Source: Agrobacterium albertimagni AOL15 | GTDB lineage: Bacteria > Pseudomonadota > Alphaproteobacteria > Rhizobiales > Rhizobiaceae | Direction of reading: 5' to 3' | Assembly: GCF_000300855.1 (NCBI RefSeq) | Contig: NZ_ALJF01000001.1 | Location: 117,305 to 181,304, forward strand | DNA length: 64,000 nt | Notes under the pieces: model-generated | What the model was told of the DNA's origin: nothing | Database searches by the model: none | Seen by the model: only the letters and a program-made list of their open reading frames with translations | Part shown: positions 1-8,825 of the stretch, in pieces | Layout: every line of letters begins with the position of its first letter | Numbering within the stretch: the first letter of the stretch is position 1 | Position numbers and translations under genes: made by a program

Positions 1-1190
1 CCTGGCTGCGCTCGGCAAGCTTGCGCACTTCGGAAGCGACGACTGCAAATCCACGACCATGTTCGCCGGCACGCGCGGCCTCGACCGCCGCATTGAGGGC
101 GAGAAGATCGGTCTGGCGGGCGATTTCCTGGACGATCGAGATCTTCTCGGCGATCGTGCGCATGGCAGTCACAGCCTTGTCGACGGCCTTGCCGCTTTCC
201 TCAGCGTCGGTCGCCGACTGGCGGGCGATCTTTTCCGTCTGGGCAGCATTGTCGGCATTCTGCTTGATATTGGCGGCCATCTCTTCCATCGAAGCGGAAG
301 CCTCTTCGGCAGAGGATGCCTGTTCGGTTGCGCCTTGCGACAGCTGTTCCGAACCCGAAGACAGCTGCTGGCTGCCGGACGAGACGTTTTCCGATGCTGC
401 AAGCGCATCACCGACCACACCCCGCAGGCGCTCGACCATGGCGTTGACGTGTCCGAGCAGCATGCCGATTTCATCACTGGTGCGGATCTCGGCAAACCTG
501 GTCAGGTCGCCTTCGGACACGCGCTGGACTGTGCTCACCGCCGTCGTGATGCCCCGGCTGATGGAGATGATGATCCAGAGAGCAGCAGCGAGCGCGGCAA
601 CCGAAGCGATGGCGGCAAGGCCGATCACGATCGAGCGGATGCTGACATATTCATCCGCGGCGTTCTTGCTTGCGGTTGCCAGACGTTCGCGCTCGAGTTG
701 GAAGACTTCCGTCAGCAGTTCGTCGATCTGCGACGTGGTCTCGCGCGCTGTGGTCGTCGAGATACGGGATGCGGCGTCCAGATTCCCCGCCAGAATGAAG
801 TTGCGGATCTGGTCATCCTGCTTGCGGAAGTCGGCGGCATGGCCCTTCAGCTTGTTCCACAGGACCATACCCTGTTCCGTGGCCTTGCCTAGAATGACAG
901 CGAAGGTTTCGTCATATTCGGCACGGGCCTTGTCACTGTTTTCGATGTAGCTTTCCATCTCAGCGGTGGAGGTGGATACCAGCATGTTCTTTTGCTGACG
1001 GACCTGCTGCAACTGCGCGATGTTGAGATCCTGGGCAGCACTCAGACGAGCGGCCGGGCCGTTTAGGGTATCCGTCCATTGCGTGTTGACGTCCGCGATG
1101 CTCGTTACGCTGAAAAATGCCGTACCGACCAGCATTGTGATGATGAAGCCAAAGGCCAGAAGAAGTTTGAGTTTGATCGTGAAGCGCATG
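1..1190 (-). CDS. Methyl-accepting chemotaxis protein (3' end cut by window)
   Basis: Reading the minus strand from the ATG at 1188-1190 gives an open frame running off the left edge, about 396 residues. It starts [15 protein letters not shown] with a first membrane segment (about residues 8-30). A helical periplasmic sensor region follows, then a second membrane segment (around [20 protein letters not shown]), a HAMP-like linker ([20 protein letters not shown]) and the start of the cytoplasmic signalling coiled coil with the hallmark [20 protein letters not shown]. MCPs pass ligand binding to the CheA-CheW array at the inner membrane. It lies 17 bp downstream of cheW in the same direction, so it is probably the cognate receptor of this operon. 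The ligand cannot be told. The remaining C-terminus is outside the window. Confidence 0.93.
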
Positions 1191-1207
1191 GCGCCCTCGC
1201 TTTTTTG

Positions 1208-1720
1208 TCAAGCTGTCGCTGAGATGGTGGACCCGCGCTGCGACGCAAAAATCGCCTGCAGATTGGGAAGAATGATGAATTCGCCGTCCCTCTTGACGAG
1301 GGCGTGGATGTAGTCGGGACGCCACCGCATGCCGATAATCGGCGGCGGTTCGCTGGCCGAGGCGGGAAGGCGGGTGACTTCATGGACCTTGTCGGTGCGG
1401 ATGCCGATCAGGGAAAGCTCGCCGTCAAGGTCGAATTCCGTAACCACGATCCGGCTGTCGATCGTCACCTCTCCGGCTTCCATGCCGAAGGCGACGCGGA
1501 TATCGGCCAGGGGGATGACCTTGCCGCGAAAGTTGATGACGCTGCCGACGAAGGGCAGACTGCCGGGAACACTGGTCTCGGGAAGGAGATCGAGGATTTC
1601 CTGGACGATCGTCGCCTCGATGGCAAAGGTCTCGCCGTTCAGCGTGAAGGTCAGGACAGAAAGCTCATCCGCATCCATGAAGATCGCGCGGTGATCCGAC
1701 TTTGAATATTGGTCGCTCAT
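1208..1720 (-). CDS. cheW: Chemotaxis coupling protein CheW
   Basis: 170 residues. The protein has the CheW fold signature: an N-terminal LTFTLNGETFAIEATIVQEI strand-helix, SVINFRGKVIPLADIR in the middle (the characteristic N-x-RG-x-V-x-P-L-x-D/N-L motif), and a C-terminal region ending near the chemoreceptor-binding face. CheW bridges MCP signalling tips and the P5 domain of CheA at the inner membrane. Its ATG overlaps the cheA stop by 4 bp (1717-1720), which implies translational coupling, and the MCP gene follows directly. Length is normal for CheW. The short acidic N-terminal tail (about 17 residues) before the domain is the only oddity. Confidence 0.93.
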   Translation of the reverse strand: MSDQYSKSDHRAIFMDADELSVLTFTLNGETFAIEATIVQEILDLLPETSVPGSLPFVGSVINFRGKVIPLADIRVAFGMEAGEVTIDSRIVVTEFDLDGELSLIGIRTDKVHEVTRLPASASEPPPIIGMRWRPDYIHALVKRDGEFIILPNLQAIFASQRGSTISATA

Positions 1721-3720
1721 CCTGCTGCCCGCATTTGCGCCTCCTGTTGCTGTCCTGCCGCGATCAGGTGCGCGACATCGAGGATCAGTGCGACATTGCC
1801 ATCACCGAGGATCGTCGCACCCGAGAAGGACGAGACCTGGTCGTGCAATTTCGACATGGACTTGATCACCGTCTGGTGGTCACCGATGATCTGGTCGACG
1901 ACCAGGCCGACGCGCTCGCGGCCCGTCGAAATGACGACAACCTTCTGATGGGGATCCGGTTGGGTACCCGTCCGGAAAAGTTCGCGCAGGCGAAGGAAAG
2001 GCACGAGATCATCCCGAAGGGAGATGAAACTGCGCCCCCTTGAACGAAGATCCTCTTCGATCGAGAGCTGCAGGCACTCTTCCACCGCCGACAGGGGAAT
2101 GACATAGCTTCCGTTGCCCACACGCACGAGAAGACCGTCGATGATGGCGAGTGTGAGGGGAATACGAAGCGCAATTTCCGAACCGGAGCCTTCATCGCTC
2201 TTCACGTCGATGGAGCCGCGCAAGGCCTCGATGGTCTTCTTGACCACGTCCATACCGACACCGCGGCCGGACAGGTTCGTCACCTTCTCTGCCGTGGAGA
2301 AGCCCGGCTGGAAGATCTGTTGCAGCAGCTCCTGGTCCGACAGGGGCTGCCCCGGCTGGATCAGGCCATTGGCCTCTGCCTTTGCACGAACTCGCGCACG
2401 GTCGATGCCGCGGCCGTCATCCTTGATCGTGATCACCACCTCGCTGCCGGTCTGGTGTGCCGATAGCGTCACCTGGCCGACGGCCGGCTTGCCAGCGGCG
2501 ACGCGGTCCTGCGGCAGTTCCAGGCCATGGTCGATGGAGTTGCGCACCAGATGGACGAGCGGATCCGCCAAGCGGTCAATCACTGTCTTGTCGACCTCCG
2601 TGCTTTCGCCTGAAGTGACAAGTTCGATTTCCTTGCCGGTTTCGCGTGCCAGATCGTGCACGAGCCGGCGGAACCGGCTGAACAGACTGGCAACTGGCAT
2701 CATGCGCAGGACCATCATCGTGTCGCGCAACTCGCCTGCAAGCCGTTCGATTTCTTCGGAAACCGAGCGTAGCCCGAGATCGATGGCCGAGCCTGCCATT
2801 CGGCTTAGTCGAGATTGGGCGATGACAAGTTCGCCGACACGATCCATCATTTCGTCGAGCCGAAGGGCCGGAACGCGGACGTTGTCCGACTGTCTCTGGG
2901 ATTTGGGATCATTGGCGGGCAGGCGCTGTTCTTCGCGGGCTGCAACCGTCTCGCCAGGCTTGATCTGCGGCGCTGGAACTTCGGCCGGTGAAGGGTCTGC
3001 AGCTTGTGTCTGCGGCGTCACATCCTTCAGCCCCATCACCATGTCGTCCATGACGAAGATGAACACGTCCTCGATGTCGGAGCGCGGTCTGTCGGTGACG
3101 ATGGTTGCACTCCAGCCCAGATAAAGCTGTCGCGGATCAAGCGCGTCGAGCTCAGGCAAACTTCCGGTGCTGACGCCGATCGTGCATTCGCCGAGTTCCC
3201 GCAGCTCATCGATTAGGCCCAGCGGATTGGTGCCATTGATCATCGCGCCGGCAGGAAGCTGGAAATCAAGCTGCCAGGTCCGCAGCCCCGTTTGCTGCAT
3301 TGCCGCTGCAAGCGTCGGAGAGGCAGTCTTGCGGTCTGCCGAGACCTCGCGGCCGACGGCCTTGTGCAGCTGCTCGAGCAGTTTCATGCTCACGGCGTCG
3401 TGGTCACCATTGGGATGGTCGAGCAGAGCCTGCATGTGACCCTGCGTATCGAGGACGGCTGCGATCAGTTCGCTCGTTGCTGGGGCCTCACCCTTGCGCA
3501 CGCGGTCAAACGCCGTCTCGCAATGATGGGTAAAGGCGGCAAGCTGGTCGAAACCGAACATCGAGCCCGACCCTTTAAGCGTGTGCAGGCCGCGGAACAC
3601 GGCATCGATCTGCGCCTTGTCGTCGAGGTTGCGGGTCAGATCTAAGAGACCTGCCTCTATCACCTCCAGCTGTTCGGCCGCTTCCGTGCGAAAGACCGCT
3701 ATCGGATCGAGGTTGTTCAT
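1717..3720 (-). CDS. cheA: Chemotaxis histidine kinase CheA
   Basis: 667 residues. Domains in order: an Hpt (P1) domain with the phosphorylatable His46 in GLHTLKGSGSMFGFD; a middle region (about 145-235) carrying NPLGLIDELRELG and DVFIFVMDD, which replaces a classical P2; a proline/glutamine-rich linker; the dimerisation helices (LDEMMDRVGELVIAQSRL); the ATPase domain with N box LVHLVRNSIDHGLE, G1 DDGRGID and G2 SGRGVGMDVV; and a C-terminal CheW-like P5 domain. CheA autophosphorylates on His and passes phosphate to CheY. It overlaps cheY upstream (3717-3720) and cheW downstream (1717-1720) by 4 bp each. All catalytic boxes are intact, so it should be active. Confidence 0.95.
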   Translation of the reverse strand: MNNLDPIAVFRTEAAEQLEVIEAGLLDLTRNLDDKAQIDAVFRGLHTLKGSGSMFGFDQLAAFTHHCETAFDRVRKGEAPATSELIAAVLDTQGHMQALLDHPNGDHDAVSMKLLEQLHKAVGREVSADRKTASPTLAAAMQQTGLRTWQLDFQLPAGAMINGTNPLGLIDELRELGECTIGVSTGSLPELDALDPRQLYLGWSATIVTDRPRSDIEDVFIFVMDDMVMGLKDVTPQTQAADPSPAEVPAPQIKPGETVAAREEQRLPANDPKSQRQSDNVRVPALRLDEMMDRVGELVIAQSRLSRMAGSAIDLGLRSVSEEIERLAGELRDTMMVLRMMPVASLFSRFRRLVHDLARETGKEIELVTSGESTEVDKTVIDRLADPLVHLVRNSIDHGLELPQDRVAAGKPAVGQVTLSAHQTGSEVVITIKDDGRGIDRARVRAKAEANGLIQPGQPLSDQELLQQIFQPGFSTAEKVTNLSGRGVGMDVVKKTIEALRGSIDVKSDEGSGSEIALRIPLTLAIIDGLLVRVGNGSYVIPLSAVEECLQLSIEEDLRSRGRSFISLRDDLVPFLRLRELFRTGTQPDPHQKVVVISTGRERVGLVVDQIIGDHQTVIKSMSKLHDQVSSFSGATILGDGNVALILDVAHLIAAGQQQEAQMRAAG

Positions 3721-4085
3721 CGGCCGAGAACCTTGCGCGCGATCTTGGTGAGGTTTTCGGCGTCAAAAGGCTTGGTCAGCCATCCGGTCGCCCCTGCGGC
3801 CTTGGCCTGCTGCTTGATATCGCCATCGGATTCGGTGGTGAGAAAGATCACCGGTGTCCCCATATAGGCCGGCATCTGCCTGAGACTGCGGATCATTGTG
3901 AGCCCGTCCATGTTCGGCATGTTCAAGTCGGTAACGATCAGGTCGAAGCTGCCGGACTTCATCTTCTGCAGTCCATCCGCACCGTCGACCGCTTCGGTCA
4001 CCTTGTAGCCGGCATTGGTGAGTGCGATCCGGGTGGTCATCCGAATGCTGGCGGAATCGTCTACAGTGAGAATATTTGCAGTCAT
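3717..4085 (-). CDS. cheY: Chemotaxis response regulator CheY
   Basis: 122 residues forming a single receiver domain. The acidic pair Asp9-Asp10, phospho-acceptor Asp53 (LIVTDLNMPNMDG), the switch Thr in FLTTES and Lys105 (WLTKPFD) are all present. There is no output domain, so it should act by binding the flagellar motor or as a phosphate sink for CheA. The gene sits between the STAS gene and cheA with 4-bp overlaps on both sides, matching the orf2-cheY-cheA order of rhizobial che clusters. Confidence 0.93.
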   Translation of the reverse strand: MTANILTVDDSASIRMTTRIALTNAGYKVTEAVDGADGLQKMKSGSFDLIVTDLNMPNMDGLTMIRSLRQMPAYMGTPVIFLTTESDGDIKQQAKAAGATGWLTKPFDAENLTKIARKVLGR

Positions 4086-4408
4086 CTCGGGTCTCCATTG
4101 ATGATCAGTCGGTCAGCGCTGCCTGTTGCAGCGGATATGCCCGCACGTTGAAGCGTGGCGAAGAGTGCGCCCTTGTCAGAGGCACGGATATGCAGTTCAA
4201 CGCCCTCCCTGACGGCTGTCTTCTGGGCCGACAGAAGAAGTTGCGGGAGGGTAAGGTCGCAGTCGCAATCGTCAGCGATCTCGATCTGAAGCGCAGTGCC
4301 GGCAGCCTTTGCTTGCCTGTAGGCAGCAAGCAGGCGGTCATGCGTTTCTGTTGCCGTCTTGATGGTCAAGGCGCCCTTGAAGTGCACCGTCTTCAATTCA
4401 TCGCTCAT
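4082..4408 (-). CDS. STAS-domain protein of the che operon
   Basis: 108 residues starting MSDELKTVHFKGALTIKTA. The ATG at 4406-4408 overlaps the stop of the upstream regulator gene, so this start is preferred over a longer frame that begins inside that gene. The sequence resembles single STAS (anti-sigma-factor antagonist-like) domains: an opening beta strand, GALTIKTATETHDRLLAAYRQAK, then ALQIEIADDCDCDLTLPQLLLSAQKTA. The usual phosphorylatable Ser at the loop before the second helix appears replaced by an acidic stretch (DDCDCD). Small STAS proteins occupy this place in rhizobial chemotaxis operons (called orf2 there). Its partner is unknown. Confidence 0.82.
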   Translation of the reverse strand: MSDELKTVHFKGALTIKTATETHDRLLAAYRQAKAAGTALQIEIADDCDCDLTLPQLLLSAQKTAVREGVELHIRASDKGALFATLQRAGISAATGSADRLIINGDPR

Positions 4409-5505
4409 ACGGCTGATTCCAGTGTCTTGTTTGTCTGGGTGATGATCTGGAGAAGGTCGGCCTCGGCAGCCACCGCTTTGTCCGCTCTGGTGTAGAGTTG
4501 GCGGATCAACGGCCATTTGCGGTCAAAGGCGGCAATACAACCGGGATCGAAATGATGCCCTGCCCCCTTGAGGATCTCTCCATAGGCCGCATCAACCTGC
4601 CATGCTTTCTTGTAGGGACGCTCAGAACACAGGGCATCGAAGACGTCTGCGACGGCAACAATGCGGCCCTCGATCGGGATATTGGTGCCGTTCAATTGCA
4701 TCGGGTAACCCGTGCCATCCCATTTCTCGTGATGGCTCCCGGCAATTCTGGCCGCAACCTGGATAACCTGTGATGCGCTGTCACCGAGGATCTCGGCACC
4801 GAAGGCAGCATGCGCACGCATCTGTTCCATTTCGCCAGCATCAAGTGGGCCGGCCTTCAGAAGAATGGCATCCGACACACCGATCTTGCCGACATCATGC
4901 AGCGGGCTTGCGAGCGAGATGAGCTCGCAGGTGGCACTGTCCAGGCCAAGTTCTTCAGCGATCATTCCAGCAACAATCGCAACACGTTCGAGATGCTGGG
5001 CGGTCTCTCCATCGCGACAGGCGATGGCTTTCGACAGACGCCAGATGATTTCCCTCTCCTGAGCCGCAATTCGCGCCCGGGCCGACGCCACATCTCTTTC
5101 CAGCGACTGGGCATGGCTTGCCAAAGTCTTCTGAGCGATGCGCAAGGCGAGAAGGTTGCGAACGCGGATGGTGAGCTCTGTCCGGTCGATCGGCTTGGTC
5201 AGGAACTCCGTCGCGCCGGCTTCAATCGCGTCAATCTTGATCGCGGGGTCTGTTTCAGAGGTCAGCATGATCACGGGAACGTCCCGGCCATTCGACAACT
5301 GGCGGACGCGCAAGATCAGTTCGACGCCATTCATGCCGGGCATGTTGTAATCGACGATAATCAGGTCTGCCTGGAGCGTCTGCATGGTCATCAGCGCTTC
5401 TGACGGATCCAGAAAAGGTAGTATCTCGCATGTGTCGACTGCCGAAACGGCCTGGCACATGAAGGAAAGAATGGATGGACTACCGTCGATTGCGAATATA
5501 CGCAT
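4405..5505 (-). CDS. Response regulator with HD-GYP output domain
   Basis: 366 residues. An N-terminal receiver domain (about 1-120) has phospho-acceptor Asp52 (IIVDYNMPGMNG), the Thr/Ser switch (MLTSETD) and Lys104 (LTKPID). A coiled linker (about 125-155) leads to an HD-GYP domain with His203-Asp204 (SPLHDVGKIGV) and HHEKWDGTGYP at 258-268. HD-GYP domains hydrolyse cyclic di-GMP, so this gene links chemosensory phosphorylation to second-messenger turnover. It is the promoter-proximal gene of the operon, followed with 4-bp overlap by the STAS gene. Oddity: the usual acidic pair of the receiver is Asp7-Gly8, so one Mg-binding acidic residue is missing and phosphorylation may be altered. Confidence 0.9.
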   Translation of the reverse strand: MRIFAIDGSPSILSFMCQAVSAVDTCEILPFLDPSEALMTMQTLQADLIIVDYNMPGMNGVELILRVRQLSNGRDVPVIMLTSETDPAIKIDAIEAGATEFLTKPIDRTELTIRVRNLLALRIAQKTLASHAQSLERDVASARARIAAQEREIIWRLSKAIACRDGETAQHLERVAIVAGMIAEELGLDSATCELISLASPLHDVGKIGVSDAILLKAGPLDAGEMEQMRAHAAFGAEILGDSASQVIQVAARIAGSHHEKWDGTGYPMQLNGTNIPIEGRIVAVADVFDALCSERPYKKAWQVDAAYGEILKGAGHHFDPGCIAAFDRKWPLIRQLYTRADKAVAAEADLLQIITQTNKTLESAV

Positions 5506-5733
5506 AGCTCTTCCTCAGCCGAAAAGCATTAACTGCGATACAGCTCAGATCTAATTCGGTTATTGCTGGAAATCCGCATCATGCGGCGAAGTACGACCTG
5601 ATAATTCGAGGTCTTTGTATTGAACAAAACTGCATTTCACGCGTTAACGCAGACTTAAGCCGGAATCCGATTACAGATGATCGGCTACAATATACGTGTT
5701 CGTGATTTTTTTGCGTGATTGCGACTTTAGTCG

Positions 5734-6705
5734 CTACTTGGGCTGAGGCTTGTCCCTGCGGGTGGCTGACGGCGAGCGTCCATACAGCTCCCGGTAACGG
5801 GCAGCAAAGTAGCCCATATGCCCAAATCCCCAGCGCGAGGCGATCTTTTCGATACTGTCATTGCCCGCTCCATGCAGCAGCTCATCATGCACGCGGGCAA
5901 GGCGCAGTTGCAGGATATAGGTGTTGGGCGTCGTCGAAAGGTAGTGGCGGAAGGAGTTCTGCAGCGAGCGGATACTGGCGCCGGACAAGCGGGCGAGCTG
6001 CTCGATCGACACGTCCTCCTCGGCGTGATGCTGCAGCCAATCAATGGCGCGCTCGAGATGACGGGGCAAAGCCGCCGGCGCTTCGGCAACACTATTGGCT
6101 TTCGGCCAGAAACCGACGAACATCATCATCAGCGCATCATGGATCAGCGCTGGCGTCCGGATGGCATCTTCGGGCAAAGCCTCAGCGTCAGCCGAATGCA
6201 GCAGATGTGTCGCGAGCTGGTGGATCATGCCGACGCCGAGGGCGTCGACTTGAATATGGGACAGGAAGGAGGCCAGGCCAGGCCCCACATTGTCACGGCT
6301 GCTATTGAAGTGCGGTGCAACCTGATCAACCTGGATGACCATCGACAATTTGCTGGAACCGGGACTGGCAAGAAGGGCGACCTTGCGCGTGTCTTTCAGC
6401 AACACCGCGCTTCGGGGCAAGGCTTCGATCTGCTCATCTGCAGCCTGAAATTCGAACTTGCCCTTCTCGATGAAATGTAGCTCGAGCTGCCGATGCTTCG
6501 GACATCCGTAACGCGCCCTGTATCCCGAACGCGAGGAGCTTTTCCAAAGCGTCGTGGACTGGATCGAAGCGATGTCAGCCCGGATGTCGAACGGGCCGGA
6601 CTTGTCGAGCCGATTGATCTCTGCGGGACGGAAAACCGCCTCGCTTATCGTCTGAGTCTCGAGCTCGTCCTCAGAGCTGAATTTGTGCAACTTATATTGG
6701 GCCAT
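5734..6705 (-). CDS. AraC-family transcriptional regulator
   Basis: 323 residues. The N-terminal part resembles the AraC-binding-like domain of one-component regulators (LHFIEKGKFEFQAADEQI, then a P-R-S motif). The C-terminal 100 residues hold the two helix-turn-helix units typical of AraC/XylS (SIEQLARLSGASIRSLQNSF and SIEKIASRWGFGHMGYFAARYRE) and end with the usual YGRSPS. It faces away from the hydroxypyruvate-isomerase-like gene that starts 169 bp away, so it may control that gene. The inducer cannot be told. No strong ribosome-binding site precedes the ATG. Confidence 0.88.
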   Translation of the reverse strand: MAQYKLHKFSSEDELETQTISEAVFRPAEINRLDKSGPFDIRADIASIQSTTLWKSSSRSGYRARYGCPKHRQLELHFIEKGKFEFQAADEQIEALPRSAVLLKDTRKVALLASPGSSKLSMVIQVDQVAPHFNSSRDNVGPGLASFLSHIQVDALGVGMIHQLATHLLHSADAEALPEDAIRTPALIHDALMMMFVGFWPKANSVAEAPAALPRHLERAIDWLQHHAEEDVSIEQLARLSGASIRSLQNSFRHYLSTTPNTYILQLRLARVHDELLHGAGNDSIEKIASRWGFGHMGYFAARYRELYGRSPSATRRDKPQPK

Positions 6706-6874
6706 GGAATGGATATTGAGAATAACAGCAATAACGAAACTTCTTGTTGAGCAGTGAGGTTAGCTTGCAATCTGAGCAAGCACCATAGAGCGCCGTGATC
6801 ATTATTGGATTGCGCTCACGCAAGCAGTGGATAAGCCAGGCTTTGAGTAGCCGGTGTCGAGGAGGAGACGTTTC

Positions 6875-7681
6875 ATGCCCGAGTTTGCGGCCAATCTGTC
6901 GATGATGTTCACCGAGGTGCCTTTCCTCGATCGCTTTGCGGCGGCTGCCGATTGCGGCTTTTCGGCGGTTGAATATCTCTTTCCCTACGATCACCCAGCC
7001 GAGCTGGTCGCAGAACGGCTGCAGACTGCCGGCCTTTCCCAGGCGCTGTTCAACATGCCGCCTGGCGATTGGAACGCTGGCGAGCGTGGCATGGCAGCAT
7101 TGCCAGGTCGCGAGGCAGACTTTGTGAAAAGCCTCGACACAGCGATTTCATACGCCAGAACCATCGGCACACCACGCCTGCACATGATGGCGGGTCTGGC
7201 CCCGGCAACAGATGCAAAGGCGATCGCGACCTATCGCGACAATCTGAAGCGCGCCATCGACCGGACTGGTGAGGCCGGGATCGGTCTCGTGATCGAGCCG
7301 ATCAATGGTCGAGACATGCCAGGTTACTTCCTCAACGACTTCGCCCAAGCGCTCGACTTCATTGCTAAGATGGATGCGGCGCATCTGAAGCTGCAATTCG
7401 ATGTCTACCACCGCCAGATCCTGCATGGTGACGTGATCATGGGTCTTAGAGACTGCGCACCTCTGATCGGCCACATCCAGATTGCCTCTGTACCCGACCG
7501 GCACGAGCCCCTCACCGGCGAACTCGATGACCAAAGGATCTTCGCCGAGATCGATGCGATCAGTTACAAGGGTTATGTCGGTTGCGAGTATCGTCCAGCG
7601 CATGGCACACGGGAGGGCTTGAGCTGGATGAAAAGGCTCGAAAACAGTCCGAGAATGCCTGATCACGCGAGACAAGGATAG
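6875..7681 (+). CDS. Hydroxypyruvate isomerase / 2-oxo-tetronate isomerase-like TIM barrel
   Basis: 268 residues from the ATG at 6875, chosen because GGAGGAG lies just upstream; an in-frame start 7 codons earlier has no such site. The protein matches the Hyi/OtnI branch of xylose-isomerase-like TIM barrels: it begins PEFAANLSMMFTEVPFLDRF, has LVIEPINGRDMPGY (metal-binding Glu), QFDVYHRQILHGD, GHIQIASVPDRHEP and ends with YVGCEYRPAHGT (second metal-binding Glu). These enzymes interconvert hydroxypyruvate and tartronate semialdehyde or related acyloin acids in the cytosol. No glyoxylate carboligase or tartronate reductase gene is adjacent, so the true substrate is open. It is divergent from the AraC gene. 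Confidence 0.87.
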   Translation: MPEFAANLSMMFTEVPFLDRFAAAADCGFSAVEYLFPYDHPAELVAERLQTAGLSQALFNMPPGDWNAGERGMAALPGREADFVKSLDTAISYARTIGTPRLHMMAGLAPATDAKAIATYRDNLKRAIDRTGEAGIGLVIEPINGRDMPGYFLNDFAQALDFIAKMDAAHLKLQFDVYHRQILHGDVIMGLRDCAPLIGHIQIASVPDRHEPLTGELDDQRIFAEIDAISYKGYVGCEYRPAHGTREGLSWMKRLENSPRMPDHARQG

Positions 7682-8068
7682 GTCTGAGGCCATATGGGCC
7701 AACATAGATAACCGCCACCTTGGGCGCAAATCCAGTCCTAACCCTCAGCCTGAGATTGCGGCGATCTGAACCCGACCGGCGCGCCACGGCATGACCAATC
7801 CCGCCAGATTTCCTGCAACACAGACCAGGACGGCAACGAGGACGACCGGCAGATTGCCGTGGGGTGACAAGAACCGACTGCGCCCATGCAGACCTACGGC
7901 CCTCACCATTTCAGCGAGGCCTGAATTAGGCCTTACCGGCGCCAACAATGCCGACAAGCTTGTCGCTGTCCGGTGGGATGAGCGACGCGCAGTGCCGCGA
8001 GCTTCAGCCCGCCATCTTTACCCCCGCGAGCAGGCTTTGCCCAGCTTTGGTGACCGGGCATAGGGGGT
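7682..8068. other. Intergenic stretch, no confident gene
   Basis: 387 bp between two genes. A minus-strand frame at 7745-7957 could encode a 70-residue protein with one hydrophobic segment (NLPVVLVAVLVCVAGNLAGL), but it has no clear ribosome-binding site and I do not recognise it. It could be a remnant of a small membrane protein. Nothing else stands out. Confidence 0.3.
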
Positions 8069-8338
8069 CTATCGCAGCACCTGAAGCTTTACGGGTCCGC
8101 TTGCTGTTTTCCCTCGCGCCAGATCTTGCTGACGCAGCATGTGGAAGATCTCGCCGAGGATCTCTGCTCGGCGAGCCTCCTTGTCTGCAACGCGACGAGC
8201 GGACTCTTCGTCAGTTGCGCCAGTTGCAGCCGGGCGATGCGTCTCGTTTTCGGCGATATCGCGAAGAATATTCATGAGCACAAGGTTCCTCTCGTGCATC
8301 TGCATCACCATTTCCTTCACATGCAAACGCTCAGACAT
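8069..8338 (-). CDS. Small helical hypothetical protein
   Basis: 89 residues from the ATG at 8336-8338 (MSERLHVKEMVMQMHERNLVL), chosen because GGAG lies about 8 bases upstream; the frame is open further upstream but without support. The protein is highly charged and almost entirely helical by composition, with repeated Arg/Glu/Ala stretches (EESARRVADKEARRAEILGE). It has no signal peptide or membrane segment. I do not recognise a family. It stands alone, about 490 bp from the next gene upstream. Confidence 0.55.
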   Translation of the reverse strand: MSERLHVKEMVMQMHERNLVLMNILRDIAENETHRPAATGATDEESARRVADKEARRAEILGEIFHMLRQQDLARGKTASGPVKLQVLR

Positions 8339-8825
8339 GATCGTCACTCCGGCTGAATACTGATTGCAGGCTCTAACCCTTGAGAGGCGGAATGGTCCCA
8401 GGCAGCGGCTCACATTCGTGATTTCGGCCAGCCTCGCACAAGCCTCGAAGATTGTGATTTTAGAAGCGCAATCGACTTCGCCCCAGTACGATGGCACGAA
8501 AACGACCCGAACGGACCTTCCGGCCGGCAGATCGTGAGAGCTGAGACTGATCTCGGTCCGGGAGAGAGCTTAGACGACGGGCGTAAGCGTCCCGACACAC
8601 TGGCCCCCGCCCTTGCACTCAAGCACCCACCACCAACGCCTTGCCACGCCGGGCTCTGGAGAATGACGTGGCCCGCTTCAAAAGCGCATCGACGAGGTGA
8701 CCACAAGCCACGCTTGGACATCACTGCTGCGCATGCACGTGGGGATAGAAGCAAGAATGATCGGCCTTGTGCCGCTTGCCTCCGGCAGCGTGTAAGTACA
8801 GCCAATGCGCCCACCTTGTCGCCTT
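8339..8825. other. Intergenic stretch, nothing recognised
   Basis: 487 bp. Open frames exist on both strands (for example 8410-8814 minus and 8534-8929 plus), but they are rich in rare combinations, lack ribosome-binding sites and show no family resemblance. I see no RNA gene or repeat here. Confidence 0.3.

Noticed and set aside
59..892. 277-codon plus-strand open frame
   Set aside because: Antisense to the chemoreceptor gene, which has clear signalling-domain motifs.
2114..3124. 336-codon plus-strand open frame
   Set aside because: Antisense to cheA, with no ribosome-binding site or family signature.
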